Source: Actinomycetota bacterium (lineage in GTDB: Bacteria; Actinomycetota; Actinomycetes; Streptosporangiales; Streptosporangiaceae). Taken from it: DNA of 64,000 nucleotides. Both the position numbers and the translations under genes were made by a program. The stretch spans positions 1 through 64,000 of the forward strand of contig JAFAYQ010000006.1 in NCBI GenBank assembly GCA_019240215.1. The letters run 5' to 3'. Shown piece after piece: positions 26,842 through 35,685 of the stretch (its first letter is position 1; each line of letters opens with the position of its first letter). Below the pieces are notes generated by a model. That model saw nothing but the letters and a program-made list of their open reading frames with translations, was not told the origin of the DNA and made no database searches.

Positions 26842-27882
26842 ATGACCTCCTGGTACTGCTGGGCCGCCGCCCGCGACTGGAACTGCTCCCCGGCCGCGGG
26901 CGACGCGCACGCCTTCCACCGGTCGCTGCCCGGCTACGCGCCCACTCCCCTGGTGCCGGTGCCGGCCCTGGCCGACGAGCTGAAGGTGGGCCGGGTGCTG
27001 GTCAAGGACGAGTCGGCCCGGCTCGGGCTGCCGGCCTTCAAGGTGCTGGGCGCCTCCTGGGCCTGCCATCAGGTACTGCGGGCCCAGCCGGGCGCGATGC
27101 TGGTGACCGCGACCGACGGCAACCACGGCCGGGCGGTGGCCCGGATGGCGGCCCGGTTCGGGGTGGCGGCGACCGTGTTCGTGCCCGCGGTGATGCTGGC
27201 CTCGACGGCCGCGCTCATCGCCGGCGAAGGGGCCGCCGTCATCCGGGTCGACGGCGGCTACGACGAGGCCGTGCGGGCGGCGGCCGCGTTCGCCGGCCAG
27301 CCCGCCCAGCCCGGCCAGCCCGGCCGGGCCCTGGTCCAGGACACCGCCTGGGCCGGTTACGAGCAGGTCCCGGCCTGGATCGTGCAGGGCTACCAGACGC
27401 TCCTGGACGAGGTCGACGACCAGCTCGGCCGGGCCCCGGACCTGGTGGCGGTGCCGGCCGGGGTCGGGTCGCTGGCCGAGGCGGTGGTGCGGCACTACCG
27501 GCACCCGGACCGGCCGCACCCGAGCGTGCTGGTGGTCGAGCCTGACACCGCGGCCGGGGTGCTGGCCAGCCTGGTGACCGGCCAGCCGACCCCGGTGCCG
27601 ACGGCGGCGACGGTGATGGCCGGGCTCAACTGCGGGACCGTGTCCAGCGCGGCCTGGCCGGTGCTGCGGTCCGGCTGCGACGCGGCCGTCGCCGTCAGCG
27701 ACGCCGGCGCGCTCGAGGCGGTGGCCGACCTCGGCCGTCTCGGCGTCTCCTCCGGCCCCAGCGGCGCCGCCACCCTGGCCGGGGCCCGGGCCGCGCTGGC
27801 CGATCCGGACCGGCGGCAGGCACTCGGCCTCGGCGACGACGCCACGGTCGTCCTGCTCAGCACCGAAGGGAACTACCGGTGA
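26842..27882 (+). CDS. Diaminopropionate ammonia-lyase-like PLP enzyme
   Basis: A 346-residue fold-type II PLP enzyme. Motifs are KDESARLGLPAFKVLGASWA (Lys of AFK as Schiff base), TATDGNHGRAVA (phosphate-binding), NCGTVSSAAWPVL and SSGPSGAA. This matches DpaL-type enzymes that deaminate 2,3-diaminopropionate to pyruvate and ammonia, but it is shorter than the usual 390-400 residues. The following gene is a remnant of an M20 peptidase, a common DpaL partner, which starts in a 4-nt overlap. Confidence 0.82.
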   Translation: MTSWYCWAAARDWNCSPAAGDAHAFHRSLPGYAPTPLVPVPALADELKVGRVLVKDESARLGLPAFKVLGASWACHQVLRAQPGAMLVTATDGNHGRAVARMAARFGVAATVFVPAVMLASTAALIAGEGAAVIRVDGGYDEAVRAAAAFAGQPAQPGQPGRALVQDTAWAGYEQVPAWIVQGYQTLLDEVDDQLGRAPDLVAVPAGVGSLAEAVVRHYRHPDRPHPSVLVVEPDTAAGVLASLVTGQPTPVPTAATVMAGLNCGTVSSAAWPVLRSGCDAAVAVSDAGALEAVADLGRLGVSSGPSGAATLAGARAALADPDRRQALGLGDDATVVLLSTEGNYR

Positions 27883-28091
27883 CCCCGGCCGTGCGCGGGG
27901 ACGTGCTGGAGCTGCTGGACGCGCTGGTCCGGATCGGCTCGGTCAACCCCGGGCTCGCGGCCGGCATCCCCACCGTCCTGTACGGACCAGAAGGCGAAGG
28001 AGCCCATGCCGACGTCGAATGGGTCAGCCGATCGGGCACCCGCACCGCCGCCGCCGTCCTCCCCCGCCTCGCCCGCGACTTCTGCGCGTGA
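27879..28091 (+). pseudogene. Internally deleted M20 peptidase (ArgE/DapE-like) remnant
   Basis: This 70-residue frame joins two recognisable ends of an M20 metallopeptidase. Residues 6-27 (DVLELLDALVRIGSVNPGLA) match the N-terminal helix and SVNP motif; residues from about 29 (PTVLYGPEGEGAHADVEWV) match the C-terminal GPGG-x-AHxxDE segment with the metal-ligand His. About 300 residues that hold the other zinc ligands are absent, with the frame preserved. The product cannot be an active peptidase. The GTG overlaps the DpaL-like stop, so it is still in a translated position. This is a decay remnant rather than a small gene. Confidence 0.75.
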
Positions 28092-28962
28092 GTGGCGCGT
28101 TCCCGCCCCCGCGCTGGTGCTGGGTGGCGTGGTCGGGCTCGAAGGCGGGGCGGCGGTGGCGGCCACGATCATCCCCGGCGCCGGGATCGTGGGCACGGTC
28201 ATGCTGCGGGTGGGGTTCGGAACCCTCGGGCTGATCCCGCTCGGGCGGCCGCGGCGGCGCCGCCTCGACCGCCGGGCGGTGCTGCTGGTGATCGCGGTGG
28301 GGACGCTGCTGGCCGCCCACCACCTCCTCTTCTACACCGCCATTCACCGGCTGCCGCTCGGGGTGGCGGTGACCTGTGAGTTCGTGGCGCCGCTGGCGTT
28401 CGCGCTGGCCAGTTCCCAGCGCCGGGTCGACGCGCTGTGGGCGCTGCTGGCGGCGGCCGGGGTGGCGGCCGCCGCCGGTCTCACCAGCGACGGCCCGGTC
28501 AGCGCGGTCGGCATCGGGGCGGGGCTGGGGGCCGGGGCCTGCTGGGCCGGCTACATCATCGTGTTCCCGCACCTGGCGGCCGGTCCCGGCCGCAGCAGCG
28601 GGCTCACGCTGGCGACCGGGTGGGCGGCCCTGATCACGCTGCCGCTGTGGCTGGCGACCGGTCCCGGCCGGGTCTTCACCCCGCGCATCCTGCTGCTGGG
28701 GGCGGTGGTGGCGCTGCTGTCCGACGTCATCTCCTACAGCCTGCAGAGCGAGGCGCTGCGGCGCATCCCCGGCCGCCTGTTCAGCATCCTGGCCAGCACC
28801 GAACCGGCCGTCGGGGCGCTGTTCGGGCTGGTCGCGCTGGGCCAGCGGGTCAGCCCGCTGCAGTGGGCCGGGATGCTGGCGGTGGTGGCCGCCTCGATCG
28901 GGGCCACCAGCACCCGGCCAGGAGATGCCAGCACCCGCCCGCAAAGTCCCGATATGTCATAG
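28006..28962 (+). CDS. EamA/DMT superfamily transporter
   Basis: A 318-residue protein with about ten membrane helices in two EamA repeats. The first begins near residue 35 (VLGGVVGLEGGAAVAATIIP) and the C-terminal repeat has the FSILASTEPAVGALFGLVAL signature of RhtA-like amino-acid exporters. The only plausible start is the ATG at 28006, preceded by AAGGAG. That places the ribosome site and first 28 Pro/Ala-rich codons inside the M20 remnant. Next to an amino-acid lyase it may export or import an amino acid. Confidence 0.85.
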   Translation: MPTSNGSADRAPAPPPPSSPASPATSAREWRVPAPALVLGGVVGLEGGAAVAATIIPGAGIVGTVMLRVGFGTLGLIPLGRPRRRRLDRRAVLLVIAVGTLLAAHHLLFYTAIHRLPLGVAVTCEFVAPLAFALASSQRRVDALWALLAAAGVAAAAGLTSDGPVSAVGIGAGLGAGACWAGYIIVFPHLAAGPGRSSGLTLATGWAALITLPLWLATGPGRVFTPRILLLGAVVALLSDVISYSLQSEALRRIPGRLFSILASTEPAVGALFGLVALGQRVSPLQWAGMLAVVAASIGATSTRPGDASTRPQSPDMS

Positions 28963-29004
28963 TGGCCCGGGCTCGAGTTGCTGGAGCCCGGGGCGGACCG
29001 GAGC

Positions 29005-29038
29005 AAGGCGGACCGCCCGGTCAGCAACGGTCCGCCTT
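29005..29038. terminator. Bidirectional terminator between eamA and the sugar ABC operon
   Basis: A perfect 11-bp inverted repeat (AAGGCGGACCG at 29005-29015 and CGGTCCGCCTT at 29028-29038) with a 12-nt loop lies between two convergent stops (28962 and 29052). The symmetrical AA...TT ends suit termination from both sides. Confidence 0.75.
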
Positions 29039-29051
29039 GGTGCGCTACCGG

Positions 29052-30437
29052 TCAGCCGGCTGAGGCCAGGTCGTCGTCCGCCTGTTTGGCGGCGGCGTTG
29101 ACGGCCTGGGCGACGTTCTTGCCGGACAGGTAGGCCGGGGCGAGCTGGTTGGCGATGTCGAGCTGGGCCTGGTTCATGCCGGGGGTGATCGGCCAGCTGA
29201 CCGTCTTCCAGGACGCCTCGGTCAGGAACGGCTGCATGTTGAGCCCGTGCTGCTGCCAGTAGGAGGCGTACAGCGGGTCGAGCGACTTGATGCCGGGCCA
29301 GATGTAGCCGCCGGCCCCGAGGATCTTCTCGGACGCGGCCGAGCCGAGCCACTGTTCCAGCTCCCAGGCATCCTGCTGGTTGGGTGAGTGGGTGCTGACC
29401 GAGTCGATGAGGCCGTTGAGGATCATCGCCTGGCCGTCCGGCCCGGCCGGGAACTGCACCACCCCGAGCTTGAACTTGACCTCGGACAGCAGGCCGGCGG
29501 TCTCCCAGTCGCCGCCCTCGATCATCGCCACCTTGCCCTGGGCGAACAGCTGCTGGTCCTGGCTGGTGTTGGCGGCCGCGTCGGTCCCGAGGGCCGAGCC
29601 CGGCACCGCGACGTGGTACTTGTACATCAGGTCGGACAGGAACTGGAACGTCTGCTTACCGGCCGGGGTGTCGAACGCGACCTGCTTGGCGTAGGGGGCG
29701 CTGATGATGTTGACGCCGTCCTCGGCCAGGTAAGGGTCGAAACCCCACTGCATCTCGTTCGGCGAGTCGGTCGCGTAGGTGGCCACCGAGCCCGCGTTGA
29801 AGCTGGACGACAGGGCGTTGTGGCCACCGGTGTCGTAGGTCGCCGACTTGAGGAACTGCACCCAGCTGCCGCCGTTCTGCGGGTTCCAGGTCAGGTTGGA
29901 CGGCACCGTGATGTGGTGCTTGGTGAAGTAGCCGGCGTTGTAGAAGTACGCGATCGTGTCCCAGTCCTTCGGCAGCCCGTACATGACACCCTTGATGTCG
30001 TGCAGGCTGACCAGCGAGGGGATGTACTGGCCGAGGTTGGTGTGGGCGGCGCTGATCTTCGAGCTCAGGTTGGCCATCACCCCGTCCTGGACCCAGGACG
30101 CGATCATCGGGGTGTTGACCCAGAAGATGTCGGGGCCGCCGCCCGAGCTGAACTCGGTCGTCAGCTTGGGCTGGTAGTCGTTGTAGGCGAACGACTCGAT
30201 GGTGACGTGGATGTTCGGATGGGATTTTTCGAAAACGTCGATTGACTTCTGGTAACCGGCCTGCTCGGGGGTCTGCCACATCGCGTAGGTGAGGTTCACC
30301 TTGCCCGAGCTGCCGGATTTGCCGGAACCCGACGAACCGGACGAACAGGCGGCCGCGGTGACCAGCAGGGCGGCGCAGCCGGCGGTGGCCGCCAGCTTGG
30401 CGGTTATGCTCCAGGCGCTGTTCCTTCTTCTCCTCAT
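29052..30437 (-). CDS. ABC transporter solute-binding lipoprotein, sugar type
   Basis: A 461-residue extracellular binding protein of the MalE/family 1 type. The N-terminal MRRRR, hydrophobic core and lipobox LLVTAAAC (Cys31) mark a lipoprotein, followed by a Ser/Gly linker. NLTYAMWQTPEQAGYQK and GGPDIFWVNTPMIASW are typical of sugar binders. The ATG at 30435-30437 has AGGGAG upstream; the longer in-frame start is not credible. It is last in the operon LacI-permease-permease-binding protein, beside a divergent alpha-galactosidase, so an alpha-galactoside such as melibiose or raffinose is the likely ligand. Confidence 0.9.
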   Translation of the reverse strand: MRRRRNSAWSITAKLAATAGCAALLVTAAACSSGSSGSGKSGSSGKVNLTYAMWQTPEQAGYQKSIDVFEKSHPNIHVTIESFAYNDYQPKLTTEFSSGGGPDIFWVNTPMIASWVQDGVMANLSSKISAAHTNLGQYIPSLVSLHDIKGVMYGLPKDWDTIAYFYNAGYFTKHHITVPSNLTWNPQNGGSWVQFLKSATYDTGGHNALSSSFNAGSVATYATDSPNEMQWGFDPYLAEDGVNIISAPYAKQVAFDTPAGKQTFQFLSDLMYKYHVAVPGSALGTDAAANTSQDQQLFAQGKVAMIEGGDWETAGLLSEVKFKLGVVQFPAGPDGQAMILNGLIDSVSTHSPNQQDAWELEQWLGSAASEKILGAGGYIWPGIKSLDPLYASYWQQHGLNMQPFLTEASWKTVSWPITPGMNQAQLDIANQLAPAYLSGKNVAQAVNAAAKQADDDLASAG

Positions 30438-30496
30438 CGGTATCTCCCTTTCGTCTCCCGCCGGGCATCGCCGCCCGGGGCGAGCTTTGGCCGCGG

Positions 30497-31351
30497 TCAG
30501 CGGTTGACGCCGGAGAGCTGGATCGACCGCACGATGTGCTTCTGGAACACCGCGAAGATCACCAGCAGCGGGATCAGGGCGACCAGGGAGGCCGCCAGCA
30601 CGAGGTTCCACTGCTCACCGAACGACGACTGCAGCGCCGCGATGCTGACCGTGAGGACCTGCTTGGACGTGGTGTCGGTGACGATGAGCGGCCACAGGAA
30701 GTTGTTCCAGCCGAACACGAACGCGATCAGCGTCGCGGTGATGATGATCGGCCGGCCCATCGGCAGCAGGATGCGGGTCAGGATCCGCCATTCGGAGCAG
30801 CCGTCCACCCGGGCGGCCGCGAAGATCTCCGACGGCAGCGACATGAAGTACTGCCGCATCAGGAAGATCGTGTACGGCACCCCCAGCACGTAGGGCAGGA
30901 AGATGGCCCAGTAGGTGTTGGCCAGGTGGAACTGCCGCATCATCGTGTACAGCGGCACCAGCGTGACCACGTTCGGCACCATCAGCGTGGCCAGATAGAC
31001 CAGGAACAGCCGGTCCCGGCCGGGGAACTGCAGGCGCGCGAACGCGTAGGCGGCCAGCACCCCGAACGTGACCTGCCCGGCGGTCAGCACCACCGTGATC
31101 GCCGCCGTGTTGCCGAGGTAGCGCCAGAAGTCGTCGCCGGACAGGATCGCGCGGAAATTGCCCAGGTAGAGGCGGGTCGGCGGGGACCACGGCGAGCTGG
31201 AGAGCACTTGCGAGGCGGGCTTGAGGGCACCGAAGATCGCCAGCACGTAGGGGGCGACGAACACCACCGCGATGGCGGTCAGGCAGAGGTAGAACAGCGT
31301 GTACCGGGCTGTCCTGAGGGGAGCTTGCTGGTTCCGGGGGACCGCCGTCAT
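30497..31351 (-). CDS. Sugar ABC transporter permease (MalG-type)
   Basis: A 284-residue permease with six membrane helices and the EAA loop EIFAAARVDGCSEWRILTRILLPM, which contacts the ATPase. The N-terminus MTAVPRNQQAPLRTARY precedes the first helix. The ATG overlaps the stop of the first permease. No ATP-binding subunit is encoded nearby, which is common for this family in actinomycetes, where a shared MsiK-type ATPase serves many transporters. Confidence 0.92.
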   Translation of the reverse strand: MTAVPRNQQAPLRTARYTLFYLCLTAIAVVFVAPYVLAIFGALKPASQVLSSSPWSPPTRLYLGNFRAILSGDDFWRYLGNTAAITVVLTAGQVTFGVLAAYAFARLQFPGRDRLFLVYLATLMVPNVVTLVPLYTMMRQFHLANTYWAIFLPYVLGVPYTIFLMRQYFMSLPSEIFAAARVDGCSEWRILTRILLPMGRPIIITATLIAFVFGWNNFLWPLIVTDTTSKQVLTVSIAALQSSFGEQWNLVLAASLVALIPLLVIFAVFQKHIVRSIQLSGVNR

Positions 31352-32301
31352 CAGGACACCTCGTAAGTCGTCCGGTTGCGGAAAAAGCGGAACTGGATGA
31401 ACGTGATCGTGAGGATCACCCCGAACAGCAGCAGCGACATGGCCGAGGCGGAGCCGACGTCGAAGTTGCGGAACCCGGTCGAGTAGATCTGGTAATTGAT
31501 CACGTTGGTGGCCGAGCCGGGGCCGCCCTGGGTCATCACGTACACGGTGTCGAAGATCTGGAACGACCCGATGACGTCGGTCACCAGGACGAACAGCATC
31601 GTCGGGCTGAGCAGCGGCAGCGTGATGCGGGTGAACCGCCGGAAGGCGGACGCGCCGTCGATGCTGGCCGCCTCGTACAGGGCGGGCGGGATCGTCTGCA
31701 TCCCGGCCAGGAAGAACAGCATGTTGTAGCCGGCGTACTGCCAGTTGCTGACCATCGCCACCGCCGGCAGGGCGGTCTGGGCGTTGCCGAGCCAGTCCGG
31801 GCCGTGGATCCCGACCAGCAGCAGCAGGTGGTTGATGAGCCCCGTCTGCCCGTTGAACATCCAGCTCCAGACGACCGCCATCGCCACCGGGGTCGACATG
31901 TAGGGCAGCACGTACAGCGCCCGGAACAGGCCGAGAGCCGGCATCCGCCGGTTCAGCAGCACGGCCAGCCCGAGCGCGATCGCCGTCTGCAGCGGGATGT
32001 TCCAGAGCACGTAGTAGGCGGTCACCAGCAGCGCGTGGAACACGTGGTCGTCGCGGGTCATCGTCACGAAGTTGGAGAAGCCCACCCACTGTGGCGACTG
32101 CAGGAAGTTCCACCGGAAGAAGCTCAGCACCAGCACGATGACCACCGGGACGAGCAGGAACAGCACCACCCCGGCCAGGCTGGGCAGCACGAACGGGGCG
32201 GCCGTCAGCAGGTGCCGCAGCCGGGCCGGCCGGCTGGGGGCGCTGGGCGGCCGCGGGGTTTCCCGGGTCGGGCGCGGATGGCGCAGGTCGGTCAGGTGCA
32301 T
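31351..32301 (-). CDS. Sugar ABC transporter permease (MalF-type)
   Basis: A 316-residue permease with a long Pro/Arg-rich N-terminal tail, six helices and the EAA loop ALYEAASIDGASAFRRFTRITLPL, which is broken here only by length limits. The region FSNFVTMTRDDHVFHAL is the usual periplasmic loop. Its ATG at 32299-32301 overlaps the LacI stop by 1 nt, so the regulator and the transporter are translated from one message. It forms the heterodimeric channel with the MalG-type subunit. Confidence 0.92.
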   Translation of the reverse strand: MHLTDLRHPRPTRETPRPPSAPSRPARLRHLLTAAPFVLPSLAGVVLFLLVPVVIVLVLSFFRWNFLQSPQWVGFSNFVTMTRDDHVFHALLVTAYYVLWNIPLQTAIALGLAVLLNRRMPALGLFRALYVLPYMSTPVAMAVVWSWMFNGQTGLINHLLLLVGIHGPDWLGNAQTALPAVAMVSNWQYAGYNMLFFLAGMQTIPPALYEAASIDGASAFRRFTRITLPLLSPTMLFVLVTDVIGSFQIFDTVYVMTQGGPGSATNVINYQIYSTGFRNFDVGSASAMSLLLFGVILTITFIQFRFFRNRTTYEVS

Positions 32302-33407
32302 CAGGCACCTCCGGTGGGCGGGGGGCCCGAGCTTTCGCGGATGATCAGCTCCGGATCGAGCCGGGCCACGGTGGCCGGGCGGCCGCTGATCCGCTCGTGC
32401 AGCAGCGCGAAGGCGGCCCGGCCGAGCTCGGTGAAGTCGAGCCGCACGGTGGTGAGGGCGGGCACGAAGTAGGCGGACTGCGGGGTGTCGTCGAAGCCGA
32501 CGATGCTGACGTCGCCGGGGACCGCCCGGCCGGCTTCGATCATCGCCCGGGTGACGCCGAGCGCCAGGTCGTCGTTGCCGCAGAGCACGGCGGTGACGGC
32601 CGGATCGGCGGCCAGCGCCCGGCCCGCCTGGTAGCCCGACCGGGAGTCCCAGCCCGCCTGGATCGCGGGCGGAATCCCGGCGTCCGCGGCGGCCAGCGCC
32701 GACTGCCAGCCGGCCAGCCGCTGCCCGGTCTCGGCCGACGACGGGATGGCGACGTGGTGGACGGTCCGGTGCCCGAGGCCGAGCAGGTAACGAGTGGCGG
32801 TCACGGCCGCTTCCCGGTCGTTGATCCACACCCACGGGCGGCCGGCCCCGGCCTCGCCGACCGGGGTCTCGACGGTCGCGACCAGGTGCACGCCGTCGGG
32901 GACGGCGGCCAGCGCGGCCGCCCCGGCCCGGTCGAACGCCAGCACGATCAGCGCGCCGGCCGCTTCGGTGGCCCGCGCCACCGCGTCCCGGACCGCGTCC
33001 GGCTCCGCGGATTCGACCACCCGGACCCCGACCGCGAAGTCGGCCGTCCGGGCCGCTTCCTCCACGCCTTCCAGCACGGCGGCGTAACCGTAGAGGGTGG
33101 TGTTCGAGGTCAGCACGGTCACCGACTGGGCGGTACCGCCGGCCAGGGCGCGGGCGGCCCGGTTGGGCCGGAACCCGAGCTCCGCGATCGTTCCCAGCAC
33201 CCGGTCGCGGGTCGATCCCTTCACGCTGGGATGGCCGTTGATGACCCGCGAAACGGTCTGGTAGGAGACGCCGGCCGCGGCGGCCACGTCGCGGATGCTC
33301 ACCGAGCGGGCCGTCTCACCGCCCGGGCCGCGTTCGGCGGGGGTGCCCTGGCCGGGGGCTCCCTCGCCGGGGGCGCCCTCGCTGCTTGTGTGACCGGTCA
33401 CAACCAT
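32301..33407 (-). CDS. LacI family transcriptional regulator of the alpha-galactoside locus
   Basis: A 368-residue LacI protein. The N-terminal 35 residues contain a GEGAPGQGTP-like low-complexity stretch; then comes the helix-turn-helix (SIRDVAAAAGVSYQTVSRVINGHPSV, with hinge) and a periplasmic-binding-fold effector domain. The ATG at 33405-33407 lies between two identical 14-bp palindromes, one of them inside codons 2-6, so the protein probably represses its own translation start region. It heads the transporter operon and is divergent from the GH36 gene. Confidence 0.9.
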   Translation of the reverse strand: MVVTGHTSSEGAPGEGAPGQGTPAERGPGGETARSVSIRDVAAAAGVSYQTVSRVINGHPSVKGSTRDRVLGTIAELGFRPNRAARALAGGTAQSVTVLTSNTTLYGYAAVLEGVEEAARTADFAVGVRVVESAEPDAVRDAVARATEAAGALIVLAFDRAGAAALAAVPDGVHLVATVETPVGEAGAGRPWVWINDREAAVTATRYLLGLGHRTVHHVAIPSSAETGQRLAGWQSALAAADAGIPPAIQAGWDSRSGYQAGRALAADPAVTAVLCGNDDLALGVTRAMIEAGRAVPGDVSIVGFDDTPQSAYFVPALTTVRLDFTELGRAAFALLHERISGRPATVARLDPELIIRESSGPPPTGGA

Positions 33408-33429
33408 GCGAAAATTGTGACCGGTCACA
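33389..33429. promoter_or_regulatory. Paired LacI operators TGTGACCGGTCACA
   Basis: Two identical perfect 14-bp palindromes, TGTGACCGGTCACA at 33389-33402 and 33416-33429, are 27 bp apart centre to centre. They flank and overlap the lacI start codon and lie 67-107 nt upstream of the alpha-galactosidase start. The symmetric CCGG centre and divergent context fit a LacI-family operator that controls both directions. Confidence 0.8.
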
Positions 33430-33495
33430 CGGCGCGAGTCAAGAGATAGTGGACATGCGCCCTGCGCACCGGATGGACCACGGGGAGGAGACCCA

Positions 33496-35685
33496 GTGAC
33501 GGCCGACGTGACACCGCGACCACCGATCACCTTGTCGAACCGCGAGCTTGAACTGGTGGTCGAGGTGGACAGCGCCGGCATCCCGCGGATCACCCGACTG
33601 GCCCCGGCCGGGCCGGCCGGGGGCGTCGCCGGGCCCGCACCGGGTGGCGGGCAGCCGCTGGCCGACGTGATCCTGGCCGGCGAGGGCCGGTCGTGGTCCA
33701 GCCGCCGGTACTGCGAGTCGGCGATCACGCCCCGGCTGCGGTACACCGGGCACGAGCATCAGGCCCGGGACGACGGTGCCCGGCCCTGGCGCCAGCTGCG
33801 GGTCGACCTGGCCGACCCGGTGACCGGGCTGCAGGTCCAGGTGTTCTACCGGATGCTGGGCGACGCCGGGGTGGTCCGCTGCTGGGTTGAGCTGGCCAAT
33901 CACGGCCCGGCCGCGCTCACCGTGCAGTCGGTGACGTCGTTCCTGGGTGAGGTGGCGGGCGGCGACGGTGGTCCCGACGGGCTGGCTGGCGGCAACGTGT
34001 TGTGGGCCGACAACCAGTGGCTGGCCGAGGGCCGCTGGCAGTCGCGTCCGCTCCGCGAGGTGCTGCCCGACCTCAACCGGGTCGCACACCGGGCCGACCC
34101 GCGCGGCGTCTTCGGCCGGACCAGCGTGGGCACCTGGTCGTCCGGCACCTACCTGCCGATGGGAGCGGTGGTCAGCGGCGGCCGCGGCCGGTGCTGGCTG
34201 TGGCAGATCGAGCACAACGGGGCCTGGCACTGGCAGGTCGGCGAGCACGTCGTCCGGGCCGCGGCCGGGCCCGGCGCCGGCCCCGGGCCGCGCAGTACCG
34301 GCTACCTGGCTCTGCTCGGGCCGACCGACGCCGAGCACCACTGGCACGCCGACCTGGCGCCGGGCGAGACGTTCGGCACCGTACCGGCGGCGGTCGCGGT
34401 CAGCGACGACGGCTTCGACGGGGCGGTGGCCCAGCTGACCGCCTACCGCCGGGCGCTGCGCCGGCCGCACGAGGATCACCGCCGCCTGCCGGTCATCTTC
34501 AACGACTACATGAACACGCTGATGGGTGACCCCACCACCGGGCGGCTGCTCCCGCTGGTCGACGCGGCCGCGGCGGCCGGGGCCGAGTACTTCGTTATCG
34601 ACGCGGGCTGGTACGCCGAACGGGACGCGCCCTGGTGGGACACGGTCGGTGAGTGGAAGCCCGCCGCCAGCCGGTTCCCGGGCGGTATCGGCGAGGTGCT
34701 GGGCCGGATCCGCGCCCACGACATGGTGCCCGGGTTGTGGCTGGAACCCGAGGTCGTCGGGGTCGGCAGCCCGGTCGCCGGGCGGCTGCCGGACGAGGCG
34801 TTCTTCGTCCGCGACGGCCGCCGGGTGGTCGAGCACGGCCGCTACCACCTCGACCTGCGCCACCCGGCCGCGGTCAAGCACCTCGACGAGGTGATCGATG
34901 TCCTGGTCACCGAGCTTGGTATCGGCTACTTCAAGCTGGACTACAACATCAACGGCGGCCCCGGCACCGACACCGGCGGGCTCAGCGCCGGAGCCGGCCT
35001 GCTCGGCCACAACCGGGCCCACCTGGACTGGCTGGACGCGGTCCTGGACCGCCACCGGGGCCTGGTCATCGAGAACTGCGCGTCCGGCGGCGGCCGGACC
35101 GACTACGCGATGCTGGCCCGCCTGCAGTTGCAGTCGACCAGCGACCAGCAGGACTTCCGCCGGTACGCCGCCATCGCCGCCGCCGCGCCGGTGGCGGTGC
35201 CGCCCGAGCAGGGCGCGGTCTGGGCCTACCCGCAGCCGGACTGCACCGACCACGAGATCGCGTTCGCCCTGAGCAGCGCGCTGCTGGGCCGGGTCCACCT
35301 GTCGGGGCACCTGGACCGGATGACCGGCCGGCAGCGCGCGCTGGTGGCCGCCGCGGTCGAGACCTACAAGCGCATCCGGCCCGAGCTGGCCGAGGCGCTA
35401 CCGGCCTGGCCACTCGGGCTGCCCGAGTGGGACGCGCCGTGGCTGGCGCTGGCCATGCGGGCACCGGCCGCCACCTACGTGCTGGTGTGGCGGCGGGAGG
35501 GTCCCGGGTCGATGCTGCTGCCAGTCCCCCACCTGGGCGGGCAGGCGGTCACGGCCCAGGTCATCTACCCGGGTAGCGAGGTGGCCGAGATCAGCTGGGA
35601 CGCGGACCGGGCCGGGCTGACCGTCGGGCTGGCGGCGGCCCCGGCCGCCTGTTTGATCCGGCTCGCCTCGCCCGGGCAGGGTTGA
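33496..35685 (+). CDS. Alpha-galactosidase, glycoside hydrolase family 36
   Basis: A 729-residue cytoplasmic enzyme with no signal peptide. It has the N-terminal GH36 beta-sandwich, then a TIM barrel with YFVIDAGWY, the nucleophile Asp482 in YFKLDYNIN, CASGGGRTD and the acid/base Asp550 in STSDQQDF. It hydrolyses terminal alpha-galactosides, presumably those imported by the divergent ABC system. GGGGAGGAG lies 6 nt before the GTG start. Its last 121 nt overlap the tail of the convergent MFS gene. Confidence 0.93.
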   Translation: MTADVTPRPPITLSNRELELVVEVDSAGIPRITRLAPAGPAGGVAGPAPGGGQPLADVILAGEGRSWSSRRYCESAITPRLRYTGHEHQARDDGARPWRQLRVDLADPVTGLQVQVFYRMLGDAGVVRCWVELANHGPAALTVQSVTSFLGEVAGGDGGPDGLAGGNVLWADNQWLAEGRWQSRPLREVLPDLNRVAHRADPRGVFGRTSVGTWSSGTYLPMGAVVSGGRGRCWLWQIEHNGAWHWQVGEHVVRAAAGPGAGPGPRSTGYLALLGPTDAEHHWHADLAPGETFGTVPAAVAVSDDGFDGAVAQLTAYRRALRRPHEDHRRLPVIFNDYMNTLMGDPTTGRLLPLVDAAAAAGAEYFVIDAGWYAERDAPWWDTVGEWKPAASRFPGGIGEVLGRIRAHDMVPGLWLEPEVVGVGSPVAGRLPDEAFFVRDGRRVVEHGRYHLDLRHPAAVKHLDEVIDVLVTELGIGYFKLDYNINGGPGTDTGGLSAGAGLLGHNRAHLDWLDAVLDRHRGLVIENCASGGGRTDYAMLARLQLQSTSDQQDFRRYAAIAAAAPVAVPPEQGAVWAYPQPDCTDHEIAFALSSALLGRVHLSGHLDRMTGRQRALVAAAVETYKRIRPELAEALPAWPLGLPEWDAPWLALAMRAPAATYVLVWRREGPGSMLLPVPHLGGQAVTAQVIYPGSEVAEISWDADRAGLTVGLAAAPAACLIRLASPGQG

